DNA of 64,000 bases, from positions 30,117-94,116 of the forward strand of contig RZZN01000006.1 in the NCBI GenBank assembly GCA_009929855.1, in the 5' to 3' direction. This DNA is from Gammaproteobacteria bacterium (lineage in GTDB: Bacteria; Pseudomonadota; Gammaproteobacteria; Chromatiales; Chromatiaceae). Shown here one piece after another: positions 21,046-29,201 of the stretch. A model generated the notes under the pieces. The model ran no database searches and was not told the DNA's origin. It saw only the letters and a list, made by a program, of their open reading frames with translations. The position numbers and the translations under genes are program-made. The first letter of the stretch is position 1. Every line of letters starts with the position of its first letter.

Positions 21046-21978
21046 ATGAACCTCGCCTTCATCTCCCATCCCGCTTGTCATGATCACAAGATGGGGAATC
21101 ATCATCCCGAATGCCCGGAGCGCCTCAATGCGATCCAGGATCGCCTGATCGCCTCCGGCATGGAGATGCTGGTGACCCATTACGACGCCCCCGAGGCGAC
21201 GCTGGAACAATTGACACGCGTTCACGATGAGCAGTACGTGCAAGAGATCTTCGCCGCGGCACCGACCACCGACGACACACTCGCCTGGGTCGACGGCGAC
21301 ACCGCCATGAACCGCCACACCCTGCCCGCCGCACTGCGCGCGGCCGGGGGGGCAATCCTGGGTGTCGAGCTGGTGATGAGCGAGAAACATCATGCCGCCT
21401 TCTGCTGTGTCAGGCCGCCAGGACACCATGCGGGACGACGGACCCCCGGAGGCTTCTGCTTCTTCAACAATGTCGCCGTCGGCGCCGCCCACGCCATGGC
21501 ACACCATGGAATCGAGCGGGTCGCCATCATCGATTTCGACGTCCACCATGGCAACGGCACCGAGGAGATCTTCATCGGCGATGAGCGCGTGCTCTTCTGC
21601 TCCAGTTTCCAACATCCCTACTATCCCGGCAGTGGCGCCAGCACCGACGCACCCAACATCCTCAACCTGCCCTTGCCGCGACTGACCGACGGCGCCAGCT
21701 TCAAGGCCGCGGTGGAGGCCCATTGGCTGCCGCGCATCGATGCCTTCGCACCCCAGCTCATCATGATCTCGGCCGGCTTCGACGGTCACATAGAGGATGA
21801 CATGGCACACTTCAATCTACGCGAGTCAGACTATGGCTGGATCACTCGCGAGCTTCACGCGCTCGCTCGTCGCCATGCCAGCGAGCGGATCGTCTCATGC
21901 CTCGAGGGCGGTTATAGCCTGTCGGCCTTGGGACGTTGCGTCAGCACCCATGTCGACGAGCTGATCGGACATGCCTGA
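21046..21978 (+). CDS. Histone deacetylase family protein
   Basis: Zinc-dependent amidohydrolase of the HDAC/AcuC/acetylpolyamine-deacetylase superfamily. I start at 21046 (MNLAFISHPACHDH), 310 residues. Active-site motifs are CVRPPGHHA (His pair), GFCFFNNVAVGAAHA and the zinc ligands in IDFDVHHGNGTEEI; the later SAGFDGHIEDDMA supplies another ligand. The start is 206 bp from the divergent PatZ-like gene, so they share a control region. Substrates could be acetyl-lysine proteins or small acetylated amines; the neighbour argues for the former, but this is inference. Confidence 0.9.
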   Translation: MNLAFISHPACHDHKMGNHHPECPERLNAIQDRLIASGMEMLVTHYDAPEATLEQLTRVHDEQYVQEIFAAAPTTDDTLAWVDGDTAMNRHTLPAALRAAGGAILGVELVMSEKHHAAFCCVRPPGHHAGRRTPGGFCFFNNVAVGAAHAMAHHGIERVAIIDFDVHHGNGTEEIFIGDERVLFCSSFQHPYYPGSGASTDAPNILNLPLPRLTDGASFKAAVEAHWLPRIDAFAPQLIMISAGFDGHIEDDMAHFNLRESDYGWITRELHALARRHASERIVSCLEGGYSLSALGRCVSTHVDELIGHA

Positions 21979-22114
21979 GACGTGCCGAAGATCGCTTGTT
22001 GCATTGCAGCATAAGGGTAAAGGATAGACGGGTCGCGTCCGTCCTGCAATGCCCGCCGCTGCTTGCGCGAGAGGATTACCGCAGCACTGACGAGCCTGGA
22101 CTCTTCGCACGCGT

Positions 22115-22144
22115 CCGAGCGAGCCGATCGATCGGCTCGCTCGG
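22115..22144. repeat. Perfect 30-bp palindrome upstream of glgP
   Basis: Left arm CCGAGCGAGCCGATC is followed without a spacer by its exact reverse complement. It ends 59 bp before the chosen glgP ATG and starts 137 bp after the deacetylase stop. A zero-loop perfect dyad of this length suits a dimeric regulator; as RNA it would fold with a GATC loop and 13-bp stem. No T-run follows. Confidence 0.6.
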
Positions 22145-22203
22145 GCCCTCACCGGCTCGTTCGCCGACAAGCCACCACCGCGATCATCGAGATCTCGTGC
22201 CGC

Positions 22204-24744
22204 ATGAGTAGCACACCGCCATCCACCAGCGCCCCAGCAGACCCCACCAGCCCGCGCGCAACGCCACAGGAGCACACCCGCACAGGGATGTCGAAGGCCG
22301 CGCTCAAGCAGGCGTGCATCGACAATCTCATCTATGTCCAGGGCCGTTTTCGCGAGGCCGCCTCGTCGCACGACCTCTACATGGCGGTCGCCTATACCAT
22401 CCGCGATCGCATGCTGGCACGCTGGATCGAGTCGGCCCAGATCTATAAAAGCACCCATGCTCGCACGCTCTGCTATCTCTCGGCCGAATACCTGCCCGGG
22501 CCGCACCTGGTCAACAATCTACTCAGCCTCGGCATCGTCGAGGTCGCGCGCGAGGCGGCCGAGGAGCTCGAGCTCGACTTCATGCGCCTGATCGAGGAGG
22601 AGGAGGAGCCCGGACTCGGTAACGGCGGACTGGGCCGGCTCGCGGCCTGTTACATGGAATCGTTGGCGACGGTCCAGATCCCGGCGATCGGCTACGGGAT
22701 CCGTTACGAGTTCGGCATCTTCGACCAGGTCATCGAGGATGGTTGGCAGGTCGAGCGCAGCGACAACTGGCTGCGCAACGGCAACCCCTGGGAGATCCCA
22801 CGGCCGGGCATCAGCTTCTCGGTCATGTATGGCGGTCACACCGACCACTACCGCGACCATGACGGACGGGCGCGCGTGCGCTGGATACCGGACGCGGTGG
22901 TCAAGGGCATGGCCTATGACACCCCGATCCTGGGTTACGGGGTGGTCAACGCCAACCTCCTGCGACTCTGGAAGGCGGAGGCGACCGAATCACTCGATCT
23001 GCAATCCTTCAATGTCGGCGACTACTATGGTGCCGTGCACGCCAAGATCGAGGCCGAAACCATCTCCAAGGTGCTCTATCCGAACGACGAGCCGGAGGTC
23101 GGCAAGGCACTGCGACTCAAGCAGCAGTATTTCTTCGTCTCCTGCTCGATGCAGGACATGATCCGTCTCCACCTCAACACCGTCGGACCGCTCGTCAGCT
23201 TCCATGAAAAATTCGTCGTGCAGCTCAACGACACCCATCCAGCGCTGGCCGTGGTCGAGCTGATGCGTCTGCTGCTGGATGAGCACGAGATGACCTGGGA
23301 GAGCGCCTGGACGATCACCCGCGAGACCTTTTGCTACACCAACCACACGCTCCTGCCCGAGGCCTTGGAGACTTGGCCCATCGCCTTGTTCGAGCGCCTG
23401 TTGCCGCGTCATCTCGAGATCGTCTATGCGATCAATCAAACCTTTCTCGACGAGGTTCGGATGCACTATCTGGGCGACGAGGCGCGGGTCGCCCGGCTCT
23501 CGCTGATCGAAGAGGGCAATGGGCGGCGCGTGCGCATGGCCCATCTGGCCGTGGTGGGCAGTCGCATGGTCAACGGCGTCGCCACGTTGCACTCCGAGCT
23601 GCTCAAGACGCGGCTGTTCAAGGACTTTTACGATCTCGCGCCGGAACGGTTCCACGGCGTCACCAACGGCGTCACCCCACGCCGCTTCATCGTGGTCAGC
23701 AACCCCCGGCTCGCCCGGCTGATCACCGAGACTTGCGGGCACGATCACTGGATCCGCGACCTGGAGCGACTCCGCGATCTCGAGCCGCATGCCGATGACC
23801 CAGGACTCCTGGAGCGCTGGCGCGCGGTGAAGACCGCCGCCAAGCAAGACCTGGCGGACTGGTTGCAGCAAACCTGCGGGGTGGTCTTGAACCCAGAGGT
23901 CATGTTCGACGTCCAGGCCAAACGGCTGCACGAGTACAAGCGCCAGCACCTGAATGTGCTCCACATCATCCGGCTCTATCAGCGCATCAAGCACAACCCG
24001 AATCTCGGCATGGTCCCGCGCGCCTTCATCTTCGGTGGCAAGGCCGCACCGGGCTATGCCATGGCCAAGCTGATGATCAAGCTGATTCACTCGGTCGCCG
24101 CGATCGTCAACGCCGACCCCCAGGTCAATGGGTTCATCCGCGTTGCCTACATGCCCGATTTCAATGTCAAGAATGGACAGCGACTCTATCCAGCGGCCGA
24201 TCTCTCGGAGCAGATCTCGCTCGCCGGCAAGGAGGCGTCTGGCACCGGCAACATGAAGTTCGCGATGAACGGCGCGCTCACCATCGGGACGCTCGACGGG
24301 GCCAACATCGAGATCCGCGAGGCGGTTGGCGCGGAGAGCTTCTTCCTGTTCGGATTGACCGCCGATGAGGTGGCCGAGCGGCAACGCGATGGCTATCGAC
24401 CAGGCGATCTGTATCAGGCCGATCCCGAGCTGAAGGCCGACCTCGATCTGATCAACTCCGGACTCTTTTCACATGGCGACACCAGTCTGTTTCGGCCGCT
24501 GACCGACCATCTGCTCAACCAGGATCCATTCATGGTCCTCGCTGACTACCGGTCCTACATCGACTGCCAGGACCGTATCAGCGAGGTCTTCTCACGGCCC
24601 GCGCACTGGGACCGCTTATCAGTCCTGAACGTCGCGCGCATGGGATACTTCTCATCCGATCGCGCGGTGCGCGAGTATGCCGACCGGATCTGGAAGATCA
24701 GGCCGACACCCGTCAGCGCCCCAATCGACGTGTCACCCGCTTAA
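22204..24744 (+). CDS. glgP: Glycogen/maltodextrin phosphorylase
   Basis: Releases glucose 1-phosphate from glycogen, the storage polymer purple sulfur bacteria ferment in the dark. I start at 22204 (MSSTPPSTS), 846 residues; a start at 22288 (MSKAALKQ) is also possible, while the track start reads through a palindrome. Family features are EEEPGLGNGGLGRLAACYMESLA near residue 130, RRFHGVTNGVTPRR-like ERFHGVTNGVTPRRF, KRLHEYKRQ, and the PLP-lysine region SGTGNMKFAMNG near residue 685. It is not in a glg operon: no branching enzyme or synthase gene is adjacent. Confidence 0.95.
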   Translation: MSSTPPSTSAPADPTSPRATPQEHTRTGMSKAALKQACIDNLIYVQGRFREAASSHDLYMAVAYTIRDRMLARWIESAQIYKSTHARTLCYLSAEYLPGPHLVNNLLSLGIVEVAREAAEELELDFMRLIEEEEEPGLGNGGLGRLAACYMESLATVQIPAIGYGIRYEFGIFDQVIEDGWQVERSDNWLRNGNPWEIPRPGISFSVMYGGHTDHYRDHDGRARVRWIPDAVVKGMAYDTPILGYGVVNANLLRLWKAEATESLDLQSFNVGDYYGAVHAKIEAETISKVLYPNDEPEVGKALRLKQQYFFVSCSMQDMIRLHLNTVGPLVSFHEKFVVQLNDTHPALAVVELMRLLLDEHEMTWESAWTITRETFCYTNHTLLPEALETWPIALFERLLPRHLEIVYAINQTFLDEVRMHYLGDEARVARLSLIEEGNGRRVRMAHLAVVGSRMVNGVATLHSELLKTRLFKDFYDLAPERFHGVTNGVTPRRFIVVSNPRLARLITETCGHDHWIRDLERLRDLEPHADDPGLLERWRAVKTAAKQDLADWLQQTCGVVLNPEVMFDVQAKRLHEYKRQHLNVLHIIRLYQRIKHNPNLGMVPRAFIFGGKAAPGYAMAKLMIKLIHSVAAIVNADPQVNGFIRVAYMPDFNVKNGQRLYPAADLSEQISLAGKEASGTGNMKFAMNGALTIGTLDGANIEIREAVGAESFFLFGLTADEVAERQRDGYRPGDLYQADPELKADLDLINSGLFSHGDTSLFRPLTDHLLNQDPFMVLADYRSYIDCQDRISEVFSRPAHWDRLSVLNVARMGYFSSDRAVREYADRIWKIRPTPVSAPIDVSPA

Positions 24745-25038
24745 CGTGACCCAAGAAAACCGAAGAATCTTCTGATTTTTCGCCTTGCGCTCAAGACGCA
24801 TCACGTGCATGCTGCGAGTCGACTTGGGCATTCGCGATGACGCACTGACGCGCATCAGGACTCGAGTCGGCTGACCGCTGGACAACCGAAGGATTCGGCC
24901 AACGGAAGGCCCTTGACACCGCCGCCCTCACGCACATCGGCACATCACCTGAAGTGTCCGCGGCTGAGACGGCTGGATGGCATCGGGTCGATCGCGACCC
25001 GCAAACACTCTGGAACAATGGAACCAAGGATGAAGACG

Positions 25039-25467
25039 ATGACAACAAGCCCCCGTGCACTCTTCGATATCACCGTCCTGATGGATGCGCTCGTCCAGGA
25101 ACAGGATCCAGGTCACCCCTCTGCCACCCTGCTCACGCTCGCCACCACCGGTCAGGTGCAAGGTTTCATCTGTGCCGCGGCCATCGAGCCGATCCACAAC
25201 GAGCTCGCACGCAGTCTCGGCACGAGCGGCGCGCGCGCTGCGATGCAGCGCATCCGCTCCGCGCTGGCGGTCGCCCCGGTCGACTCCAACGTCATCGACG
25301 CGGCCTTGGCGCTGGGCTGGACAGCGCTCGATGACGCCATCACGGTCGCCAGCACGCACGGCCTCGGGATCGACCGACTCGTCACGCTCAACGGCGGCGA
25401 TTTCTCCACGACCACGCTGAGTATCGAGGCGCCCGAGCAGTTCCTGAGCAGCATGCGGACTGGCTGA
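25039..25467 (+). CDS. PIN-domain protein (VapC-like)
   Basis: Putative Mg-dependent RNase of the VapC type. The start at 25039 has AAGGA 8 nt upstream and gives 142 residues. Acidic PIN positions are visible: Asp in ALFDITVLMDALV near the N terminus, Glu in AIEPIHNELA, and Asp in WTALDDAITVASTHGLG, then VTLNGGDF. Toxins of this family usually follow an antitoxin gene that overlaps them; the preceding 290 bp contain none that I can support. It may be a solitary PIN RNase. Confidence 0.75.
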   Translation: MTTSPRALFDITVLMDALVQEQDPGHPSATLLTLATTGQVQGFICAAAIEPIHNELARSLGTSGARAAMQRIRSALAVAPVDSNVIDAALALGWTALDDAITVASTHGLGIDRLVTLNGGDFSTTTLSIEAPEQFLSSMRTG

Positions 25468-25808
25468 GCGAGCCCATCGCGCCGATCCCGGCAAGATGCC
25501 GGGGCCGGCCACGATCTGAAGCATGCCCCCATCCACGCGAGCCGACGATCGATCGGCGGCGCGCGCCGCACCCGGTGCCACCCCCGTTGCTTGAACGACG
25601 TCTTTGGGCGAGACTGATCCGAATGGCGCACCGGATCGCGCGATTCATCCACGCGATCGCGAACGAGCGGTCGCTGCAATGACTCGCGCCGACCCGGGAT
25701 CTCGCCGGTCGATGGCATGCGCGGCGCGAGTCCGACCGCTGACCGACGAGCGATGCACGACACGAGACCAGCGTCCTGGACCAGACCCAGCTTACGGCAA
25801 GGCTGTCG
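25468..25808. other. Non-coding gap after PIN gene
   Basis: About 340 bp without a supported gene. A hairpin CCCGGCA-AGA-TGCCGGG (25487-25503) lies 20 nt past the PIN stop, a possible 3' end without a T-run. The remainder should carry the promoter of the transporter-kinase operon, but no convincing hexamers were found. Confidence 0.4.
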
Positions 25809-25817
25809 GTGATCACC

Positions 25818-26018
25818 ATGGCACATGCGCGACTCCTTCGACAACGACTGCTCCTGCTCTTTCTGCTCGGGCTCTTGCTGCTGTTCTCCCCGCTGGTGCT
25901 CCAGGTCGAGCATCTCGCACCCTGGCAGGCCATCCCGGCACTCTATCTGTATCTTTTTCTCGTTTGGGCGGGCCTGATCAGCGTGGCGGCCTGGATCGTC
26001 GCGCGGGCGCGCACCTGA
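25818..26018 (+). CDS. Small two-helix membrane protein upstream of transporter-kinase
   Basis: A 66-residue protein with two hydrophobic segments (about 11-31 and 40-60) separated by a short polar turn and ending in basic residues. A GTG nine bases upstream is an alternative start with AAGG at good spacing. It lies 46 bp before the symporter/kinase gene. In Pseudomonas a small protein CbrX is encoded just ahead of the CbrA transporter-kinase; the position and topology here match, and I infer an equivalent, though sequence homology was not tested. Confidence 0.6.
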   Translation: MAHARLLRQRLLLLFLLGLLLLFSPLVLQVEHLAPWQAIPALYLYLFLVWAGLISVAAWIVARART

Positions 26019-26064
26019 TGCTGGCACGCCAGACCCTGCCCTGCCTGACGGCCATCCATACGCA

Positions 26065-28824
26065 ATGACCCTGCTGATGATCAACGGGCCACTCATCATC
26101 GGCATCTCATTCGCCTACCTGGGGCTGCTCTTCGCGGTCGCCTATTGGGCCGACCGACGCGCCGAACAGGGCCGCTCGGTGATCGCGCATCCATCGGTCT
26201 ACGCGCTCTCACTCGCCGTCTACTGCACCGCCTGGACCTTCTACGGGAGCGTCGGACGCGCCGCTGAGAGCACGGTGGGCTTTCTCCCCATCTATCTGGG
26301 TCCCACCCTGATGGCCCTGCTCTGGGGCGCCTTCTTGGTCAAGCTGGTGCGGGTCTGCAAGACCGAGCGCATCACCTCGATCGCCGACTTCATCGCCTCG
26401 CGCTATGGCAAGAGTCAGCTCCTGGGCGGTCTGGTCACGATCATCGCGGTGGTCGGCGTGGTGCCCTATATCGCCCTGCAGCTCAAGGCGATCGCCTGGA
26501 GCTTCAACATCCTGCTGCACTACCCAGAGGTGCGCATGCCGGTGCCTGGTGATCTGCCACTCTGGGCCGACACTGCCTTCATCATCGCCCTGTTGCTGGC
26601 GGCCTTCACCATCCTATTCGGCACCCGCCATCTGGACGCGAGCGAGCGTCATGAAGGTCTGGTGGCGGCGGTCGCCTTCGAATCGATCGTCAAGCTGGTG
26701 GCCTTCCTGGCGATCGGTCTGTTCATCACGCTGGGTCTATTGGGCTGGGGTGGACCAACCCTGCCACCGCTCACCGACAGCCCGCGGGTCCAGGCGCTAT
26801 TGGAGCCCAGTGTCGAGCCATTCGCCGACTGGTTCGCGATCTCGCTGCTCGCCGCCCTGGCGATCATTCTCCTGCCGCGCCAGTTTCAGGTGACCGTCGT
26901 GGAGAACAGCGACGAGCGTCATTTGCTCCGCGCGCTCTGGCTGTTCCCGCTCTATCTGCTGCTGATGAATCTGTTCGTGGTGCCGATCGCGATCGCTGGG
27001 CTCCTCGCCTTTCCGGACGGCACCGTCAACGCCGATACCTTCATCCTGACCCTTCCGATCCTGTTCGAGCACCCATGGCTGGCCCTGCTGGTCTACATCG
27101 GCGGGCTCTCGGCGGCCACCGGCATGGTCATCGTCGAGACCATCGCCCTCTCGACCATGGTCAGCAACGATCTGGTGCTGCCGCTCTTGCTCAAACGCTG
27201 GCAACGCCGCCAGCACGCCCTGGACCCGGGTCGACTGCTGCTGATGATCCGGCGTGGCGCGATCCTGGGGATCCTGATCCTCGGCTATCTCTACTACCGA
27301 TTCGCCGGCGAGGCCTACGCGCTGGTCAGCATCGGGCTCATCAGCTTCGTGGCCGTCGCCCAGTTCGCGCCGGCGGTCATCGGCGGACTCTATTGGCGGG
27401 GCGGCACCCGCGAGGGCGCGCTCGCCGGATTGATCGTCGGCTTCATGATGTGGGTCTATACACTCCTGCTCCCCTCCTTCGCCAAGTCAGGCTGGCTGCC
27501 TAGCGTCTTCATCGACTCGGGCATCGCTGGACTGGACATCTTGGCGCCGACGGCATTGTTCGGGATCAGCGGCATGAGCGAGATCACCCATGGTTTGTTC
27601 TGGAGTCTGACCGCCAACATCTTGTTCTTCTTGCTCGTGTCCTCATTGCGCGAGCCCAATGTGGCCGAGATCTCGCAGGCCGGCATCTTCGTCGACGAAT
27701 CGCGCCGCATCGCCATCGGCAGCGCGCCCCTGTGGCGCGGCAGCGCCGAGATCGCCGAGCTGATGCGTCTGGCCGAGCGGTTCCTCGGCGCCACCCGCAC
27801 CCGCAATGCCTTCACCGATCTGGCGCGCTCGCGTGGACTTGACTCGCCCGAGCAGCTCCCGGCCGATGGCGCCACCGTCTATTTCGCCGAGACACTCCTC
27901 TCGGGGGCGATCGGTGGCGCCTCGGCACGCGTCATGGTCGCGTCGGTCACGCAAGAGGAGACGCTCGGGATCGAGGAGGTCCTCGACATCCTCGACGAGG
28001 CCTCCCAGATCCGCGCCTACAGCCATCAGCTGGAGCAGAAATCGCGCGATCTGGAGGCGGCGACCGCCGAGCTGCGCGCCGCCAATCTGCGTCTGCAAGA
28101 GCTTGATCGACTGAAGGACGACTTCATGTCATCAGTCACCCATGAGCTGCGCACCCCACTGGCCTCCATCCGTGCCTTCTCCGAGATCCTTCACGACGAC
28201 CCCGAGATCGATCTCGAGCAACGACGGCGCTTTCTCGGGATCCTGGTCAGCGAGACCGAGCGACTCTCGCGTCTGGTCAATCAGGTGCTCGATCTGGCCA
28301 AGATCGAATCCGGTCATGCCCACTGGCGCACCGAGGTGGTGGAGCTCCAGGCACTCATCGAGCAGGCGGTGCAGGCCACCGAGCAGTACGTGCATGAGCG
28401 CGGCGGCCGGGTCACCTTGGAGCTGCACCCGACGACCGCGCGGGTCTGGGGCGACCGCGACCGCATCATCCAGGTCCTGGTCAATCTGATCGCCAACGCG
28501 GCCAAGTTCGCCCCGCAAGGCGCCGCCGAGCTGCGCATCAGGCTGACGGACGTCGCCGACCAGTGGCGGGTCTGTGTCACCGACAATGGACCCGGGATCC
28601 CGCAGCAGGAGCTGGAGCGGATCTTCGAGAAGTTCCACCAGACCGCCACCGGCGGCGCCAAGCCTGGCGGAACCGGGCTGGGTTTGCCGATCAGCCGTCA
28701 AATCATCGACAATCTGGGCGGACGCATTTGGGCCGAAAGCCCACCGGGCAAAGGTGCTACCCTCTGTTTCGAGCTTCCAGCCCACGCCGCCAACCCATCG
28801 GATCCAAGGCCTGAACATGACTAA
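26065..28824 (+). CDS. Sodium:solute symporter / histidine kinase fusion (CbrA-like)
   Basis: Sensor kinase whose input is a SLC5-type transporter. It has 919 residues. The N-terminal half (about 1-520) contains some 13 hydrophobic segments with SSS family motifs such as AWTFYGSVGRAAESTVGFLP and ISFVAVAQFAPAVIGGLYWRGG. A linker with a coiled coil (QLEQKSRDLEAATAELRAANL) leads to the H-box VTHELRTPLASIR, the N-box NLIANAAKFAP, DNGPGIPQQ and GTGLGLPISRQ. No PAS or STAC domain was obvious. It probably senses or transports a carbon or nitrogen source and passes phosphate to the adjacent receiver, whose start overlaps its end. Confidence 0.92.
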   Translation: MTLLMINGPLIIGISFAYLGLLFAVAYWADRRAEQGRSVIAHPSVYALSLAVYCTAWTFYGSVGRAAESTVGFLPIYLGPTLMALLWGAFLVKLVRVCKTERITSIADFIASRYGKSQLLGGLVTIIAVVGVVPYIALQLKAIAWSFNILLHYPEVRMPVPGDLPLWADTAFIIALLLAAFTILFGTRHLDASERHEGLVAAVAFESIVKLVAFLAIGLFITLGLLGWGGPTLPPLTDSPRVQALLEPSVEPFADWFAISLLAALAIILLPRQFQVTVVENSDERHLLRALWLFPLYLLLMNLFVVPIAIAGLLAFPDGTVNADTFILTLPILFEHPWLALLVYIGGLSAATGMVIVETIALSTMVSNDLVLPLLLKRWQRRQHALDPGRLLLMIRRGAILGILILGYLYYRFAGEAYALVSIGLISFVAVAQFAPAVIGGLYWRGGTREGALAGLIVGFMMWVYTLLLPSFAKSGWLPSVFIDSGIAGLDILAPTALFGISGMSEITHGLFWSLTANILFFLLVSSLREPNVAEISQAGIFVDESRRIAIGSAPLWRGSAEIAELMRLAERFLGATRTRNAFTDLARSRGLDSPEQLPADGATVYFAETLLSGAIGGASARVMVASVTQEETLGIEEVLDILDEASQIRAYSHQLEQKSRDLEAATAELRAANLRLQELDRLKDDFMSSVTHELRTPLASIRAFSEILHDDPEIDLEQRRRFLGILVSETERLSRLVNQVLDLAKIESGHAHWRTEVVELQALIEQAVQATEQYVHERGGRVTLELHPTTARVWGDRDRIIQVLVNLIANAAKFAPQGAAELRIRLTDVADQWRVCVTDNGPGIPQQELERIFEKFHQTATGGAKPGGTGLGLPISRQIIDNLGGRIWAESPPGKGATLCFELPAHAANPSDPRPEHD

Positions 28825-29197
28825 GCGCATCCTCATCATCGACGACGAGCCCAACATCGTCATCTCACTGGAATTCCTGATGATGCGCGAGGGCCATGAG
28901 GTCCATGTGGCGCGCGATGGCGAGGCCGGCCTGGTCGCCGTGCGCGCCCATCGGCCAGACCTGGTGGTGTTGGATGTCATGATGCCGAAGCTCGACGGCT
29001 TCGGCGTGTTGGAAGCCATCCGCGCCGACCCTCAGGTCGCCGCCACCCGCATCCTCATGCTGACCGCCAAGGGGCGCGAGGCAGAGTTCAAGAAAGGGCT
29101 CGCGCTCGGCGCCGATGCCTATATGTCCAAGCCCTTCTCGACCCGCGAGCTGGTCGACAAGGTCAAGGAGCTCCTCGACAGCCAGCGAGAATCCTAG
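28817..29197 (+). CDS. Single-domain response regulator
   Basis: A receiver-only protein of 126 residues starting MTKRILIIDDEPNIV. Phosphoacceptor Asp lies in LVVLDVMMPKLDG, the conserved Thr and Lys in ILMLTAKG and YMSKPFST. It overlaps the kinase gene by 8 bp and is followed 4 bp later by the CBS/DUF294 gene. There is no DNA-binding output, unlike CbrB of Pseudomonas, so output must be by protein contact, possibly with the downstream nucleotidyltransferase-like protein. Confidence 0.92.
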   Translation: MTKRILIIDDEPNIVISLEFLMMREGHEVHVARDGEAGLVAVRAHRPDLVVLDVMMPKLDGFGVLEAIRADPQVAATRILMLTAKGREAEFKKGLALGADAYMSKPFSTRELVDKVKELLDSQRES

Positions 29198-29201
29198 CGC
29201 C

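Noticed and set aside
22990-24384. 464-residue minus-strand ORF opposite glgP
   Set aside because: Antisense shadow of a highly conserved enzyme.
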